Shown in pieces: positions 7,773 through 17,400 of a DNA stretch of 64,000 bases. Both the position numbers and the translations under genes were made by a program. The notes beneath the pieces were generated by a model. It was given only the letters and a program-made list of their open reading frames with translations. It did not search any database and was not told the DNA's origin. The DNA lies in contig QKPN01000002.1 in assembly GCA_003258405.1 (NCBI GenBank), positions 124,001 through 188,000 on the forward strand, written 5' to 3'. Origin of the DNA: Rhodobacteraceae bacterium DSL-40 (GTDB taxonomy: Bacteria > Pseudomonadota > Alphaproteobacteria > Rhodobacterales > Rhodobacteraceae). Position 1 is the first letter of the stretch, and each line of letters begins with the position of its first letter.

Positions 7773-8896
7773 CAGTCAAGCCTCCGACGGGTCGCACGGA
7801 TTGCGAGCAGGAAGAAGACCACGCCGAAGCCGAGGAGGATCAGGCTGTTTCGCAGATAGAGCCCCCAGAGGTCACCGACCATGAATACGGTCTGGAGCGA
7901 TGGGATCAGATAGCGTGCCGGAACGAAATGGGTGATGATCTGGATCGGTTTCGGCATCGAGCCGATCTCGAAGACGAAGCCCGAGAGCACCATCGCCGGC
8001 AGGAAGGCGACGATGAGAGCAACCTGGCTCGCGACGAACTGGTTCTTCGAGAGCGCGGAAATGAGCAGCCCCTGCCCGAGCGCCGGAATGAGAAAAACCG
8101 AGGAGATGCCGAGGAATGCCGGGATCGAGCCGCGGAACGGCACGCCGAAGAGCGTGACGGCGAGAAGCGCGCAGAGTGCGGCAGAGCCAAGGCCGAGAAC
8201 GAAATAGGGAATGACCTTGGTGGCAATGAGCTCGGCCATGCCGAGGGGCGTCGCCATCAGGGCCTCCATCGTGCCGCGCTCCCATTCCCGCGCGACGACG
8301 AGCGCGGTAAGAAGCGTGCCGATCATCGTCATCACGATGGCAATCGAACCGGGCACGAGGAAATACCGGCTGGCCAGCTCGGGATTGAACCAGAACCGTG
8401 GATTGACCGTGAGCGGCGGCGAAACCCGCAGCCCGTGTTCGCCCGCATATCCCTCGGCCCAGCTCGCCCGCACCCCCTCGGCATAGGCGGCGACGAAACT
8501 CGCGGTGTTGGGAAGCGATCCATCGGTGATGATCTGGATCTCGGCCCCGCCATCACGCCGGGCGAGATGAACACCGAAATCCTGCGGGATGACGATGATC
8601 CCGCGAATGCGGCCTGCGATCATATCATTCTCGAGATCGCCAAGCTCCCGGCTGCCATGGACGTCGAACCAAGGCGACTGTTCATAGGCAGAGGCCAGGC
8701 TGCGGGCAGCCGCGCTCGCATCCTGAAGCGCAAGGCCGATCTTCACATCGCGGGTATCGAGAGAGACGCCATAACCGAAGAGAAAGAGCAGGATCAGCGG
8801 CAGGACGAAGGCAATGAGAAACGTCGAGGGATCACGCAGGATCTGGAGCGTCTCCTTCACCAGCATGGCCCGGATGCGGCGAAGCCCTGGAGTCAT
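7772..8896 (-). CDS. ybhS: ABC-2 type transporter permease (YbhS-like)
   Basis: 374 residues with the same plan as its neighbour: an N-terminal helix after LVKETLQILRDPSTF, a periplasmic loop, then five helices with REWERGTMEALMATPLG. The length matches E. coli YbhS. Its start overlaps the stop of the ATPase gene by four bases. Together with the other permease it should form a heterodimeric exporter channel in the inner membrane, joined to the HlyD-type adaptor encoded at the head of the operon. Confidence 0.85.
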   Translation of the reverse strand: MTPGLRRIRAMLVKETLQILRDPSTFLIAFVLPLILLFLFGYGVSLDTRDVKIGLALQDASAAARSLASAYEQSPWFDVHGSRELGDLENDMIAGRIRGIIVIPQDFGVHLARRDGGAEIQIITDGSLPNTASFVAAYAEGVRASWAEGYAGEHGLRVSPPLTVNPRFWFNPELASRYFLVPGSIAIVMTMIGTLLTALVVAREWERGTMEALMATPLGMAELIATKVIPYFVLGLGSAALCALLAVTLFGVPFRGSIPAFLGISSVFLIPALGQGLLISALSKNQFVASQVALIVAFLPAMVLSGFVFEIGSMPKPIQIITHFVPARYLIPSLQTVFMVGDLWGLYLRNSLILLGFGVVFFLLAIRATRRRLD

Positions 8897-10623
8897 GCCG
8901 CAGCCTCTCGCGCGCGATCAGAGGCCTCGATCAGGGCAATGAAGGCATCTTCAAGAGTCGGATCCTTCAGCTCGGACATCCGGGCCGCATCGTCCTTGAG
9001 ACTGTCGGGCGTGCCGGTCGCGATCTGCTCTGAGCGATAGATGAGCGCGATCCGGTCGCAGTATTCCGCCTCGTCCATGAAATGTGTGGTGACGAGCACC
9101 GTCACACCCTTGCCCACCAGCCCATTGATATGGGTCCAAAACTCCCGCCGCACGATCGGATCGACCCCGGAGGTCGGTTCATCGAGAAAGAGCACCGGCG
9201 GCTCATGCATCACCGCACAGGCCAGCGCCAGTCGCTGCTTGTAGCCGAGCGGCATGAGACCCGCGTTTGTCGAGAGATAGCTGCCGAGTCGAAAGATATC
9301 GGTAACCCGCTCGATGGCGGCGCGACGTGCCTGACCGCGAAGCCCGTAGACTCCCGAAAAGAAGTCGAGATTCTGGCGGACACTGAGATCGCCATAGAGC
9401 GAAAATTTCTGCGCCATGTATCCGAGGGATTGCCGCGCCTCGGCCCGTGCCGTGCGAAGGTCATGGCCCGCAACACGGCCGCTACCCTCGCTCGGGGTGA
9501 GTAAACCGCAGAGCATCTTGAAAGTCGTGGACTTTCCCGCGCCATTGGGACCGAGCAGACCGAAGATCTGCCCGCGCGCCACCGAAAAGGAAATGTCATG
9601 CGCCGCGGTGAAATCGCCGAAGCGGCGGGTTAGCCCTTCCGCTGCGATGGCGGGAGCGTCGTTTTCGGGAATGTCACGATAATAAACCGCGAGCGCGCTT
9701 GTGCCCGGCGGGCCACCTCCGAGCCGGTCGACGAAGGCATCCTCGAACCGCGGCGGGACGGGACGGACCTCGAGAGGAATGTCCCGCCCCAACGCCTCGG
9801 CATCCGGGGGCTTCGCTTCCGGTGCCAGCACGAGCCGCAGAGACGCACCCTGGATCGTTCCGTCTGTCACATCGTCGCGATCCAGGGCGCGCTCGAGAAG
9901 CGCGCGCCGGGCACCCGCGCCGGCAAAGAGCCGGAAGGTCCTGCCCCGCACCGTGTCGGTGAGATCGGCAGGCGGTCCCGAATGCAGGAGCTTTCCCTCA
10001 TGCAACAGGTGGACGGTGTCGCAGCGCTCGGCCTCGTCGAGATAGGCTGTCGACCAGAGCACCCCGATGCCGGAGCTCGCGAGCTCAGCCACCATCGCCC
10101 AGAGTTCGCGGCGTGACACCGGATCGACCCCGACGCCGGGCTCATCGAGAAGCAGGAGTTTCGGCGCACGCACCATGGCACAGGCCAGCCCGAGCTTCTG
10201 CTTCATCCCCCCCGAGAGCCGGCCCGCGAGCCTTGGCTTGAACCGGGCAAGATCGGTAAAGTCGAGAAGTTCGGCAAGGCGCGCATCAAGCTCGGCTAGA
10301 GGCAGCCCGCGAAGCTCCGCATGGAGGGTGAGATTCTCGATCACGCTCAGATCTTCATAGAGACCGAAGCGTTGCGGCATGTAGCCAAGTGCGGCGCGAT
10401 CCGAGCGAGTGGCCGGCGCACCGAGTACCTCAACACGTCCTTGATCCGGATCGAGCAGGCCAGCGAGAAGACGGATCAGAGTGGTCTTGCCAGCACCGTC
10501 GGGACCGACAAGACCCGTCATCCGGCCCGGCAAAATATCCAAGCTCACGCCGTCGAGCGCGGTGACCGCCGGTCTGGCGAAACGTCGGATGACACCTTCG
10601 AGACGAGCCAGTGCTGCAGTCAT
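8893..10623 (-). CDS. ybhF: ABC exporter ATPase with two nucleotide-binding domains (YbhF-like)
   Basis: 576 residues, close to E. coli YbhF. Two complete ATPase domains: the first has Walker A GPDGAGKTT (about residue 39) and signature LSGGMKQKL, the second has Walker A GPNGAGKST (about 360). In the second domain the signature position reads PLGYKQRLAL instead of LSGGQ, as is common in this family, so the two sites are unequal. It powers the YbhR/YbhS-type permeases encoded just downstream; start and stop overlap both neighbours by four bases. No third membrane domain as in RbbA is present. Confidence 0.88.
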   Translation of the reverse strand: MTAALARLEGVIRRFARPAVTALDGVSLDILPGRMTGLVGPDGAGKTTLIRLLAGLLDPDQGRVEVLGAPATRSDRAALGYMPQRFGLYEDLSVIENLTLHAELRGLPLAELDARLAELLDFTDLARFKPRLAGRLSGGMKQKLGLACAMVRAPKLLLLDEPGVGVDPVSRRELWAMVAELASSGIGVLWSTAYLDEAERCDTVHLLHEGKLLHSGPPADLTDTVRGRTFRLFAGAGARRALLERALDRDDVTDGTIQGASLRLVLAPEAKPPDAEALGRDIPLEVRPVPPRFEDAFVDRLGGGPPGTSALAVYYRDIPENDAPAIAAEGLTRRFGDFTAAHDISFSVARGQIFGLLGPNGAGKSTTFKMLCGLLTPSEGSGRVAGHDLRTARAEARQSLGYMAQKFSLYGDLSVRQNLDFFSGVYGLRGQARRAAIERVTDIFRLGSYLSTNAGLMPLGYKQRLALACAVMHEPPVLFLDEPTSGVDPIVRREFWTHINGLVGKGVTVLVTTHFMDEAEYCDRIALIYRSEQIATGTPDSLKDDAARMSELKDPTLEDAFIALIEASDRAREAAA

Positions 10624-11612
10624 GGCGCATTTGCTGCGAGACGCACCGTAACTGGCTGCCCTTGGCGCAGCATGTCGTCGGGATCCTCTACGGTGATGCG
10701 TAGGCGGTAGACGAGATCCGTGCGCATCGTCTCGGTCTGGACGGTCTTAGGCGTGAATTCCGCGGTGGCGGAGATGAAGCCAATAGTCCCGTGATAGGCT
10801 TCGGCCCGGCTATCGGTGTTGATCTCCACAGACATTCCAGGCGCCACACGGCCGAGATCCGGCTCCGCTACATAGGCTCGCACCCGGACCGGCCGGTCGA
10901 TGGCAAGCGTAAGAACAGTGCCGCCCGCCGGCACGATAGCTCCGGGCTCCTGCGCACGGGTAAGGATCGTCCCCGCCGCAGGAGCGACGAGGACAGCGTC
11001 GTCATAATCGGTCCGCGCCCGGTCACGCTGCGCAATTGCTGCAGCATAGGTCGCGGCAGCGGCCGCAATATCTTCGGGCCGAGCGCCTTCGCGCATCAGA
11101 GAAACCGCTTCTTCTGCCGCCGTAACCTGGGCTTCGGCCGCGCGGAACTGCGCCTCGCTCACATCGAAGGTCGACTGGCTTATCGTGCGCGAGTTAAGCA
11201 GGCGGGTCTGGCGCTCGTAATCGACCCGAGCCTCTGCGAGAGCGGCCCGGCGTTCGGCGAGGGCAGCTTCGGCTTGGGCGATGTCCTGCGGCCGGTTGCC
11301 GTTCCGAAGCTTCTCGAGTTCGGCTTGAGCAGCGTCGGCCTTGGCCTGTGTGGAATCGAGCGAAGTCCGGAGAGGGGTGGCCTCAAGACGCGCAAGTGTT
11401 TCGCCCTTCGGCACGCTGGCCCCCTCTTCGACTGGAATCGCTGTGATGCGGCCTCCAACGCGGAAACCAAGATCAACGGTGCGAATATCGACATTGCCGT
11501 AAAGCTCGAATTCCTCGGCGCTCCCGTCTCCCCAGATGCCGAGTCCCCGAGTTCCCATCGCGGCGATGACGAGCAAGGCAAGGAGAGCTAACGGAATCAG
11601 AAGCTTTTTCAT
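10620..11612 (-). CDS. ybhG: HlyD-family membrane-fusion protein (YbhG-like)
   Basis: 330 residues: an N-terminal signal/anchor helix (5-22), a split lipoyl domain (about 45-75 and 205-240), a long alpha-helical coiled-coil hairpin rich in Ala/Glu/Arg between them, and a beta-barrel region at the end. It would bridge the ABC exporter to the periplasm or an outer-membrane channel. Its ATG overlaps the TGA of the preceding fused ORF (ATGA), as normally seen with the TetR repressor gene of such operons; that repressor is destroyed here. Confidence 0.87.
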   Translation of the reverse strand: MKKLLIPLALLALLVIAAMGTRGLGIWGDGSAEEFELYGNVDIRTVDLGFRVGGRITAIPVEEGASVPKGETLARLEATPLRTSLDSTQAKADAAQAELEKLRNGNRPQDIAQAEAALAERRAALAEARVDYERQTRLLNSRTISQSTFDVSEAQFRAAEAQVTAAEEAVSLMREGARPEDIAAAAATYAAAIAQRDRARTDYDDAVLVAPAAGTILTRAQEPGAIVPAGGTVLTLAIDRPVRVRAYVAEPDLGRVAPGMSVEINTDSRAEAYHGTIGFISATAEFTPKTVQTETMRTDLVYRLRITVEDPDDMLRQGQPVTVRLAANAP

Positions 11613-12055
11613 CGGCGTTCGCCCTCCAGCAAGATCGCACGGAAGTTTTCGCGGATCACGTTGCGCAGTATATCAGCCTTCTGCGGGCCAATCTCGTCCC
11701 AGCCTGTTACCCGCCGCGCGGTCTGGCATGCCGGCGCTCGCCCACCCAGTGGGCTGTCACGACATGAGGCGCGCCTCCCGCCTGACGCTACCATTTTTTT
11801 GGCCGTGTCATCCTTCAGCACCGCGTTGTTCAAGATCGCCTCCGCCAGAAGCTTCTTCAACTTGGCGTTCTCGTCCTCGGGTGCCTTCAACCGCCGGGCG
11901 TCTGCAACCGCCAGCCTGCCGTTGCGCGCCTTGAACTTGTAGAGGGTCGCCGAGCCCACAACGCGCTTCCGGCATAAATCGGCCGTCGACATCCCGGCCC
12001 CCTGCCCCTTCAGCATCCCGACGATCTGCTCTTCCGTGAACCTCGATCGCTTCAT
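11609..12055 (-). pseudogene. Fusion of an IS3-family OrfA with the C-terminal tail of a TetR (CecR-like) repressor
   Basis: An open frame of 148 codons made of two unrelated parts. Residues 1 to about 90 match IS3-family OrfA (MKRSRFTEEQIVGMLK, the helix-turn-helix, then ARRLKAPEDENAKLKKLLAEA). About 25 residues corresponding to the start of OrfB read out of frame follow. From about RRVTGWDEIGPQ onward the sequence looks like the last 35 residues of a CecR/YbiH-type TetR regulator, ending exactly at the hlyD overlap. The DNA-binding half of the repressor is gone, so the protein cannot be a working regulator. The OrfA part could be expressed but lacks its OrfB partner. Confidence 0.7.
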
Positions 12056-12118
12056 GTCCGTCTCCTCGAATGGATCGGACTCTGCCTCAAGCTCGAGGAG
12101 GATACGGGACTCAGGTCA
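11716..12118 (-). mobile_element. Remnant of an IS3-family insertion sequence (left end, orfA, start of orfB)
   Basis: The minus strand begins at 12118 with TGACCTGAGTCCCGT, the kind of terminus seen in IS3-family elements, followed by orfA from 12055. An AAAAAAA run (minus strand, about 11801) sits where the programmed -1 frameshift to OrfB is normally found. Almost all of orfB and the right end are missing. The left end lies 11 bases beyond the GTA g15 stop, so the insertion defines the present GTA boundary. The right junction, near 11716, is estimated from protein similarity. Confidence 0.6.
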
Positions 12119-12129
12119 CTAGCCATATT

Positions 12130-15100
12130 TTACAGATCGGCTCGCTTGATAGTAAGAGAGGCATAAGGGCCAGGGCCGAAGCGCTCTGAGATCTGGGCGA
12201 TCTCGACGGAGAAGTCGTCATGTGTACCGTCTTTATTCTGATCTTGTCGCGTGTAGATCACTTGGCTTCTGGCAGGGAAATATTCGCGCACCAACTCCCC
12301 AGAACTCAGAATGCGAACATGGTAGATCTCCGCCCCTTCTCCAAGCGGAACATCAGCTCCTTGCCAACTGTCACCATCGATGCGTGTACGCCGAACCCAA
12401 CTCAAAGCAATGGCGCCACCCTCAACAAGTTCGGCCTCAACGTGTACTGGCCGATATGGTCGCCATCCGACCCCCTCGGCGGTAAAGCGCATTTGAAGAA
12501 AGACCTTTGAATCGTAAGACTTTCTCGCCGGCCCAATGCGATAGTGGCGCTCAAGACCAACGGCTGAGCGCGGCATATCGATCTGCTGCACTGCGTTATC
12601 CAGCAAAATGAAGTCAGTCCCGGCGGGCCAAGGGGTTGTCGCCAAGAAATCGGTCCCCGCCTGCCCTCTCAGCAAACTTGAAAGTCTGAAGCAACCATCC
12701 GGGCCTAGCTCCGCGTTGCCGAACTGGATGACTTCCCAGTCACCAGTTGGTCCACTGCGTAGCGCCGCCGCATTAGCCCCATTTAGAACATCTTTGTATT
12801 CTCGGCTCTGGAGCACACCAGATGCAAGCAGGACCCTGAATGCTCCATGGAACCAGCGACCACATGGGCCCGCCGGAACTGGATCGATGGTTTGACCCAT
12901 TACTGCAGGCCGTGACATGTCGAGGCTCAATGAATAGTCGTAGTCGCTAGCGCTCGAATAGACCGCAACGGTGCCGGCCCAAGGCTTCTTCGCAACAGCA
13001 ACATAAGGCGCATATGCGACCTCATCTCCTCGCAGAATCGGTAGATCCAGGAGCTCCGCATGAACTGGGGTTGCTGCGTTTAGTGCTCTGAGTTCCCTCC
13101 TGTCGATCTGATTGACTGCTATTTCATAGAGCCTAGGCTCCACACGTGTTGCGTTGATAATACGATGGCCCATTTCATCGACGCGGTCGATCCGATACAG
13201 ATCTAGACTGCCCTCGCTGCGCAATGCCAGCGTATCCCCTGGGACGAGGTCGAGCGACGACGGCGGCAGTGCAAGATTGAGCGTATCCATAGCCACCAGA
13301 CTTTCGGAAAGCCAGCGCTCGGCAATCGATTTTGCCATCCCCTCACCTAGCACGATCGAACAGTTTGTCTGGGAAACCCGCGAGCTCCCTTGTCCATCGG
13401 CAACAGCCTCGGTCGCACCTGCCGCATAGTCGCTGTCATCACGAACAAACCCAAAGGTCACGCGACTTGGGGTTTCGGACCGAGGTGCGCGGGTCTTTAG
13501 GAGCACTGGGTCCGAGCCAGTCACGACACAATCATCAGCGCAGATTTCACGCGATCGAGCTTCGCCGCGGCTCGTGAAAACAAGTTTCCCATTGCCAGTG
13601 AAACTGTCGAAAGCATGTGTCAACATCAGAGGTTGCAGGCTCTGGCGTGCTGTTTCGATCGAAGTGATAGCAATCCCCGTTACCGTGCCGTTGAGTTCAT
13701 CGACATCGATATCAGCGGCGGAGAGCCCCGATCTTTGACACGTCTCGGCGACGACTTCAGCAAGTGAGCAAAGCGCAGCGCGCCCGTTAAGCCAGTGACC
13801 GAGATGGTAGTTGCCTCCATCAATCCAGGTATCCATGCGTGCTGGGAAATCCGGCCAGGGTCGCGCATCCCAGGCCCAGACATACGCATTGTCCATATCG
13901 ACCATTGGTCCACCATAAAGGTCAGATATCGGATTATTGGTCTTATCCCCCCAATGTCTAAATGTAGCTTGCAGATAACGGCGTTGGATAAATTCGTCCT
14001 GCACGCCACTCGAGAAATAGGGAAGCATGCTTTCGGACGATTTCGGATCATGAAATACGTTTGGCTGGTTGGTACCCTTGTCTACAGCTGGGCATCCAAG
14101 CTCGGTAAACCAGATTGGTTTCGAGCGCGGCATCCAAGAGGTCGGGGCCTCTGACCTTGCACCCCCGATACGATTGAAGTGCGGATTGGACCACCAATTG
14201 ACGAGGTCCTTGTAGCGAAAGATCCAATGCTCGCCATAAGCCGTGTCTTTGATCGGCCGCCTGTCCTGGGTTTCCCGAGCTCTTTCGTCTGCATAGTACC
14301 AGTCGTAGCCTTCGCCACCGGCCACATTTCCGCCGAGATAGTCCAGATTGTAGATCGAGCCGTAGTCGGCATCTGCATGCTGACCGCCGTCGCGCCAATC
14401 TGATAGCGGCATGTAGTTGTCGATCCCAATGAAATCGATGTCGTCATGCGACCAGAGAGGATCCAGATGAAACAGAACTTCTCCACTCCCGTCGCCAACT
14501 TGATGCCCGAAGTACTCTGACCAGTCCGCGGCATAGCCAATTTTTGTGGCCTTCCCGAGGATGGCACGCACATCCGTTGCCAGACGACGCAGCGCCCGAA
14601 CTGCGGGAAAGGATGCTTCACCGTCCCGGATCTGCGTAAGCGAACGCAATTCGGATCCGATACAGAAGGCATCGACGCCTCCTGCAGCCGCACAGAGATG
14701 CGCATAGTGGAGCACGAAACGACGATAGCTCCAGCCATCCGAACCGCGATAGACTGGACGTTCGCCATCGAACACAAACTCATCGGCAGTCGCAGTCCCA
14801 AAGAACTTCTGCACTTCGTCCGCGGCCCGTGCCGACTGATCGGGAGACCCCGGACGTCCTGGGGCCTCGGAGAGTGTGATGCGACCGCGCCAGGGAATGG
14901 CTGGCTGGCGCAGATTACCTGTCCAAGGATCTCTCAAGCCGTTCTCGGCAAGAATATCCATCAGAATAAATGGATAGAACAACACGCGCTGGCCCGCGTT
15001 CCGAATACGGCGAATTGCCTGTATCACGCTTTCGTCAGCCGGGGTTCCGCCGAATACCGGTCTGTCGTCAACGCGCCCAACCATGCGGGCTGATGCCCGA

Positions 15101-16056
15101 GACAGACCTGCAACCCGCCAAGGCATAGGTTCACCATCTTCCAGCTTCTGCTCTACGGCGGGAAAGATCTCACAATGATCGCATCGAAGATCGCTACCGA
15201 ACCAGCTGACGACAAGCGAAATCGCTTTCGCGTTCGGCAGCTCGGCCTTCAGCTGATCCAGCGAAGCCAGAATGTCTGGAATACCTCTGTCATTATGGAC
15301 ATTGGCGACGTCGAAGATGCCCTTGTTACGCACGAACATCACTTGCTCCGTCGCGAGTGCGTACTCTCCGGTTCCTGGGACGAGAGCGACACCCTTCACA
15401 TCGAGCGCCGGCGAACGTGTTGGCAGATCCTGACTGATATTGGATCGACGAAAGACCTCGAAGTTGAACTGCGGAATTCGGTTTCCAAACTGCGTCAGTT
15501 GAAGATTTTCAAATACGACATAGGCCAATCCCCGATAGGCTGGCGTCGCATCGAGTCCCTCAATGGCAGCAATAGCTGGATCAGGAAGCTGATCTTCCGT
15601 GCCGCGATAGACCCTCAAAGTGACATCAGTCTGATCAAGCGGCTGACCGTCAGCCCAGATACGACCAATGCGCAGTATCTCTCCTTCGCACAGAGCAAGC
15701 GCAATGCTGATCGAATAGCTGTATTCCCTGAGCGTTCCGCTGCCCCCTTTACCGCCGACACTTTCCTCGTTCACGGCTTCCAGAAACCGGCTCGACCAGA
15801 TGAGTTGCCCTGCGACACGCATGCGCCCGAAGACACGCGGTATGACGGCACCTTCGCTCGCGCCCATGATCCGGAATTGATCAACGTGTCCCGTTTCGAC
15901 GGTCGCAGCGCCTTGGCCCAGAATTGTCTGATCAATCGAATTCCCGATGATTGCACCGGCCGCCTTGCCCAATGCCATCGCGGAAACTCCAGCAAGCGAT
16001 CCACCAATGGATCCCCCAAGCGCGGCACCTGCGGCAGACAAGACAAGCGTTGCCAT
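12130..16056 (-). CDS. GTA gp15: host-specificity/central tail protein with TIM-barrel-like domain
   Basis: 1308 residues. The ATG at 16056 (MATLVLSAAG) is chosen because AGGAG sits 7 bases before it and it overlaps the g14 stop (TGATG). An N-terminal glycine/alanine-rich hydrophobic segment (3-45) is followed by tail-hub-like sequence, a glycosidase-like TIM-barrel region (about 410-740, with FCIGSEL and WFTELGCP), a phage-tail_3-like domain (about 790-960) and a C-terminal Rcc01698-like domain. It forms the tail tip that contacts and penetrates the recipient envelope. The length is close to the R. capsulatus protein and no frame break is seen. Confidence 0.9.
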   Translation of the reverse strand: MATLVLSAAGAALGGSIGGSLAGVSAMALGKAAGAIIGNSIDQTILGQGAATVETGHVDQFRIMGASEGAVIPRVFGRMRVAGQLIWSSRFLEAVNEESVGGKGGSGTLREYSYSISIALALCEGEILRIGRIWADGQPLDQTDVTLRVYRGTEDQLPDPAIAAIEGLDATPAYRGLAYVVFENLQLTQFGNRIPQFNFEVFRRSNISQDLPTRSPALDVKGVALVPGTGEYALATEQVMFVRNKGIFDVANVHNDRGIPDILASLDQLKAELPNAKAISLVVSWFGSDLRCDHCEIFPAVEQKLEDGEPMPWRVAGLSRASARMVGRVDDRPVFGGTPADESVIQAIRRIRNAGQRVLFYPFILMDILAENGLRDPWTGNLRQPAIPWRGRITLSEAPGRPGSPDQSARAADEVQKFFGTATADEFVFDGERPVYRGSDGWSYRRFVLHYAHLCAAAGGVDAFCIGSELRSLTQIRDGEASFPAVRALRRLATDVRAILGKATKIGYAADWSEYFGHQVGDGSGEVLFHLDPLWSHDDIDFIGIDNYMPLSDWRDGGQHADADYGSIYNLDYLGGNVAGGEGYDWYYADERARETQDRRPIKDTAYGEHWIFRYKDLVNWWSNPHFNRIGGARSEAPTSWMPRSKPIWFTELGCPAVDKGTNQPNVFHDPKSSESMLPYFSSGVQDEFIQRRYLQATFRHWGDKTNNPISDLYGGPMVDMDNAYVWAWDARPWPDFPARMDTWIDGGNYHLGHWLNGRAALCSLAEVVAETCQRSGLSAADIDVDELNGTVTGIAITSIETARQSLQPLMLTHAFDSFTGNGKLVFTSRGEARSREICADDCVVTGSDPVLLKTRAPRSETPSRVTFGFVRDDSDYAAGATEAVADGQGSSRVSQTNCSIVLGEGMAKSIAERWLSESLVAMDTLNLALPPSSLDLVPGDTLALRSEGSLDLYRIDRVDEMGHRIINATRVEPRLYEIAVNQIDRRELRALNAATPVHAELLDLPILRGDEVAYAPYVAVAKKPWAGTVAVYSSASDYDYSLSLDMSRPAVMGQTIDPVPAGPCGRWFHGAFRVLLASGVLQSREYKDVLNGANAAALRSGPTGDWEVIQFGNAELGPDGCFRLSSLLRGQAGTDFLATTPWPAGTDFILLDNAVQQIDMPRSAVGLERHYRIGPARKSYDSKVFLQMRFTAEGVGWRPYRPVHVEAELVEGGAIALSWVRRTRIDGDSWQGADVPLGEGAEIYHVRILSSGELVREYFPARSQVIYTRQDQNKDGTHDDFSVEIAQISERFGPGPYASLTIKRADL

Positions 16057-16532
16057 CAAAAACTCCTGTCTGGAAATCGGAAAATGCCGGCGATGCGCTC
16101 GGACCAAGTCGGAGTCAGAGGCGACTCGACCACCCCATGACCCGAATAGGCATGTATCAGCGTTTCATAGCCTTCGTCGGATCTAGCAAGAATGCCGATG
16201 TGCTTCGCGACACCGCCGTCCTTCATACGCATGACCACGACATCGCCGACGAGAGCACCACCAGATGGGACTCGTGTCATATTGCGCGCAGCAGCAGCGA
16301 GAAGCTCCTCCTCGCCACCCACGTCAGACCAGTCCGGCGTGTAAAACGGCACGGCTTCCGGCTCGGGGCCGATCGCCTCCCGCCACAACCCTCGAAGCAA
16401 GCCTAGGCAATCGGTGCCAACCCCCCTGCAGCTCGCCTGATGCCGATAAGGTGTTCCCAACCACTGCCGTGCAAGCGCAACGATACGTTCACCTTTGACA
16501 CACGGCTCCTCATCTGAGTCTTGACCCATCAT
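16056..16532 (-). CDS. GTA gp14: NlpC/P60-type cell-wall peptidase
   Basis: 158 residues. The start at 16532 (MMGQDSDEE) has GAGGTG just upstream; a longer open frame upstream is antisense-like noise over g13. The catalytic Cys lies in GTDCLGLLRG (about residue 45) and the His in KHIGIL (about 112), the usual order of NlpC/P60 enzymes. In RcGTA this tail-tip peptidase cuts peptidoglycan during DNA delivery. It overlaps g13 by 23 bases and g15 by one, so it is tightly coupled. Confidence 0.88.
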   Translation of the reverse strand: MMGQDSDEEPCVKGERIVALARQWLGTPYRHQASCRGVGTDCLGLLRGLWREAIGPEPEAVPFYTPDWSDVGGEEELLAAAARNMTRVPSGGALVGDVVVMRMKDGGVAKHIGILARSDEGYETLIHAYSGHGVVESPLTPTWSERIAGIFRFPDRSF

Positions 16533-17400
16533 GCACCTCACCTGCCTTCGGATATGCGGCAACCCAATCTTCGCCAGGAATGTGCGGAAAACCTCCGAAA
16601 TTGAGCAGATTTCCGAACTTCCGACGGCACGTCGAAGCCTGTTTGTCGCAGCCGGCAACGACACTGAAACGATCACCGACCAAGGGCAGGTCTGTCGGTG
16701 CAATCCAGAGATCAAGTTCACGCATGCCATCGGCCCGCAAGCGATCCGCCCGGACGATGGAGGTCGTTCCCGCATTGGGCCCAGAAAGCCAGTCGATCTG
16801 ACCATGCGCAAACCAGTTGGACACGGCGGCACCCAACCCGCCACATATAATTCGCGCATCGGTCGTATCTGCTGCGATCTCACCAGTCGCCATGTAGCCG
16901 GACGTATTCACATCGAAGCCGCACCTTGCATCACCCAGAACGCAGTCACAGCTGCGAAGGATAGACCGTCCCACCGGCATATTGAGCTCTTCGGCTAGCC
17001 CTCGCAGCTCAACCTCGAAAGTCCCATCCGAACGCCGAATTTCCCCAAGAGTGCCCCGAAAAAGCAGGACTCTCAGCTCGGGTCGCTGCCAGTCCACCAG
17101 CCAATGAAATATCTCGGCGCGATCGAAGCGCCCCCGCCGGATGTCTTCTTCCCGTATTGTTGAGGCCGAGAGCGCCCCAACTGCTTGGCAGTTGTCGACG
17201 CTCAAACCGTTTGACATCTGCAAGGCATTGGCATCGAGCCCACTGCTCGCCTGGAACTTCAAACCGTCGAATGTCAGGTCGGCGTCATGGTCCGTGAAGC
17301 CCAGGACCACACCATCTCGCCGCGATATCTTCCAGCATCGGCAGAGAGTAGTTGTCCCGCTCACCAGTCGCGCATGAAGTTCCGATGGAATGTCCCGCAT
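16510..17400 (-). CDS. GTA gp13: DUF2163 baseplate hub protein
   Basis: 296 residues, matching the DUF2163 family; the C-terminal region has four cysteines (RSCDCVLGDARC and CDKQASTC RRKF) that in RcGTA gp13 relate to an iron-sulfur cluster in the hub. The order between g12 and g14 is as expected. Start at 17400 overlaps the g12 stop by one base (TGATG). It should form the hub trimer of the tail tip. Confidence 0.88.
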   Translation of the reverse strand: MRDIPSELHARLVSGTTTLCRCWKISRRDGVVLGFTDHDADLTFDGLKFQASSGLDANALQMSNGLSVDNCQAVGALSASTIREEDIRRGRFDRAEIFHWLVDWQRPELRVLLFRGTLGEIRRSDGTFEVELRGLAEELNMPVGRSILRSCDCVLGDARCGFDVNTSGYMATGEIAADTTDARIICGGLGAAVSNWFAHGQIDWLSGPNAGTTSIVRADRLRADGMRELDLWIAPTDLPLVGDRFSVVAGCDKQASTCRRKFGNLLNFGGFPHIPGEDWVAAYPKAGEVHDGSRLR

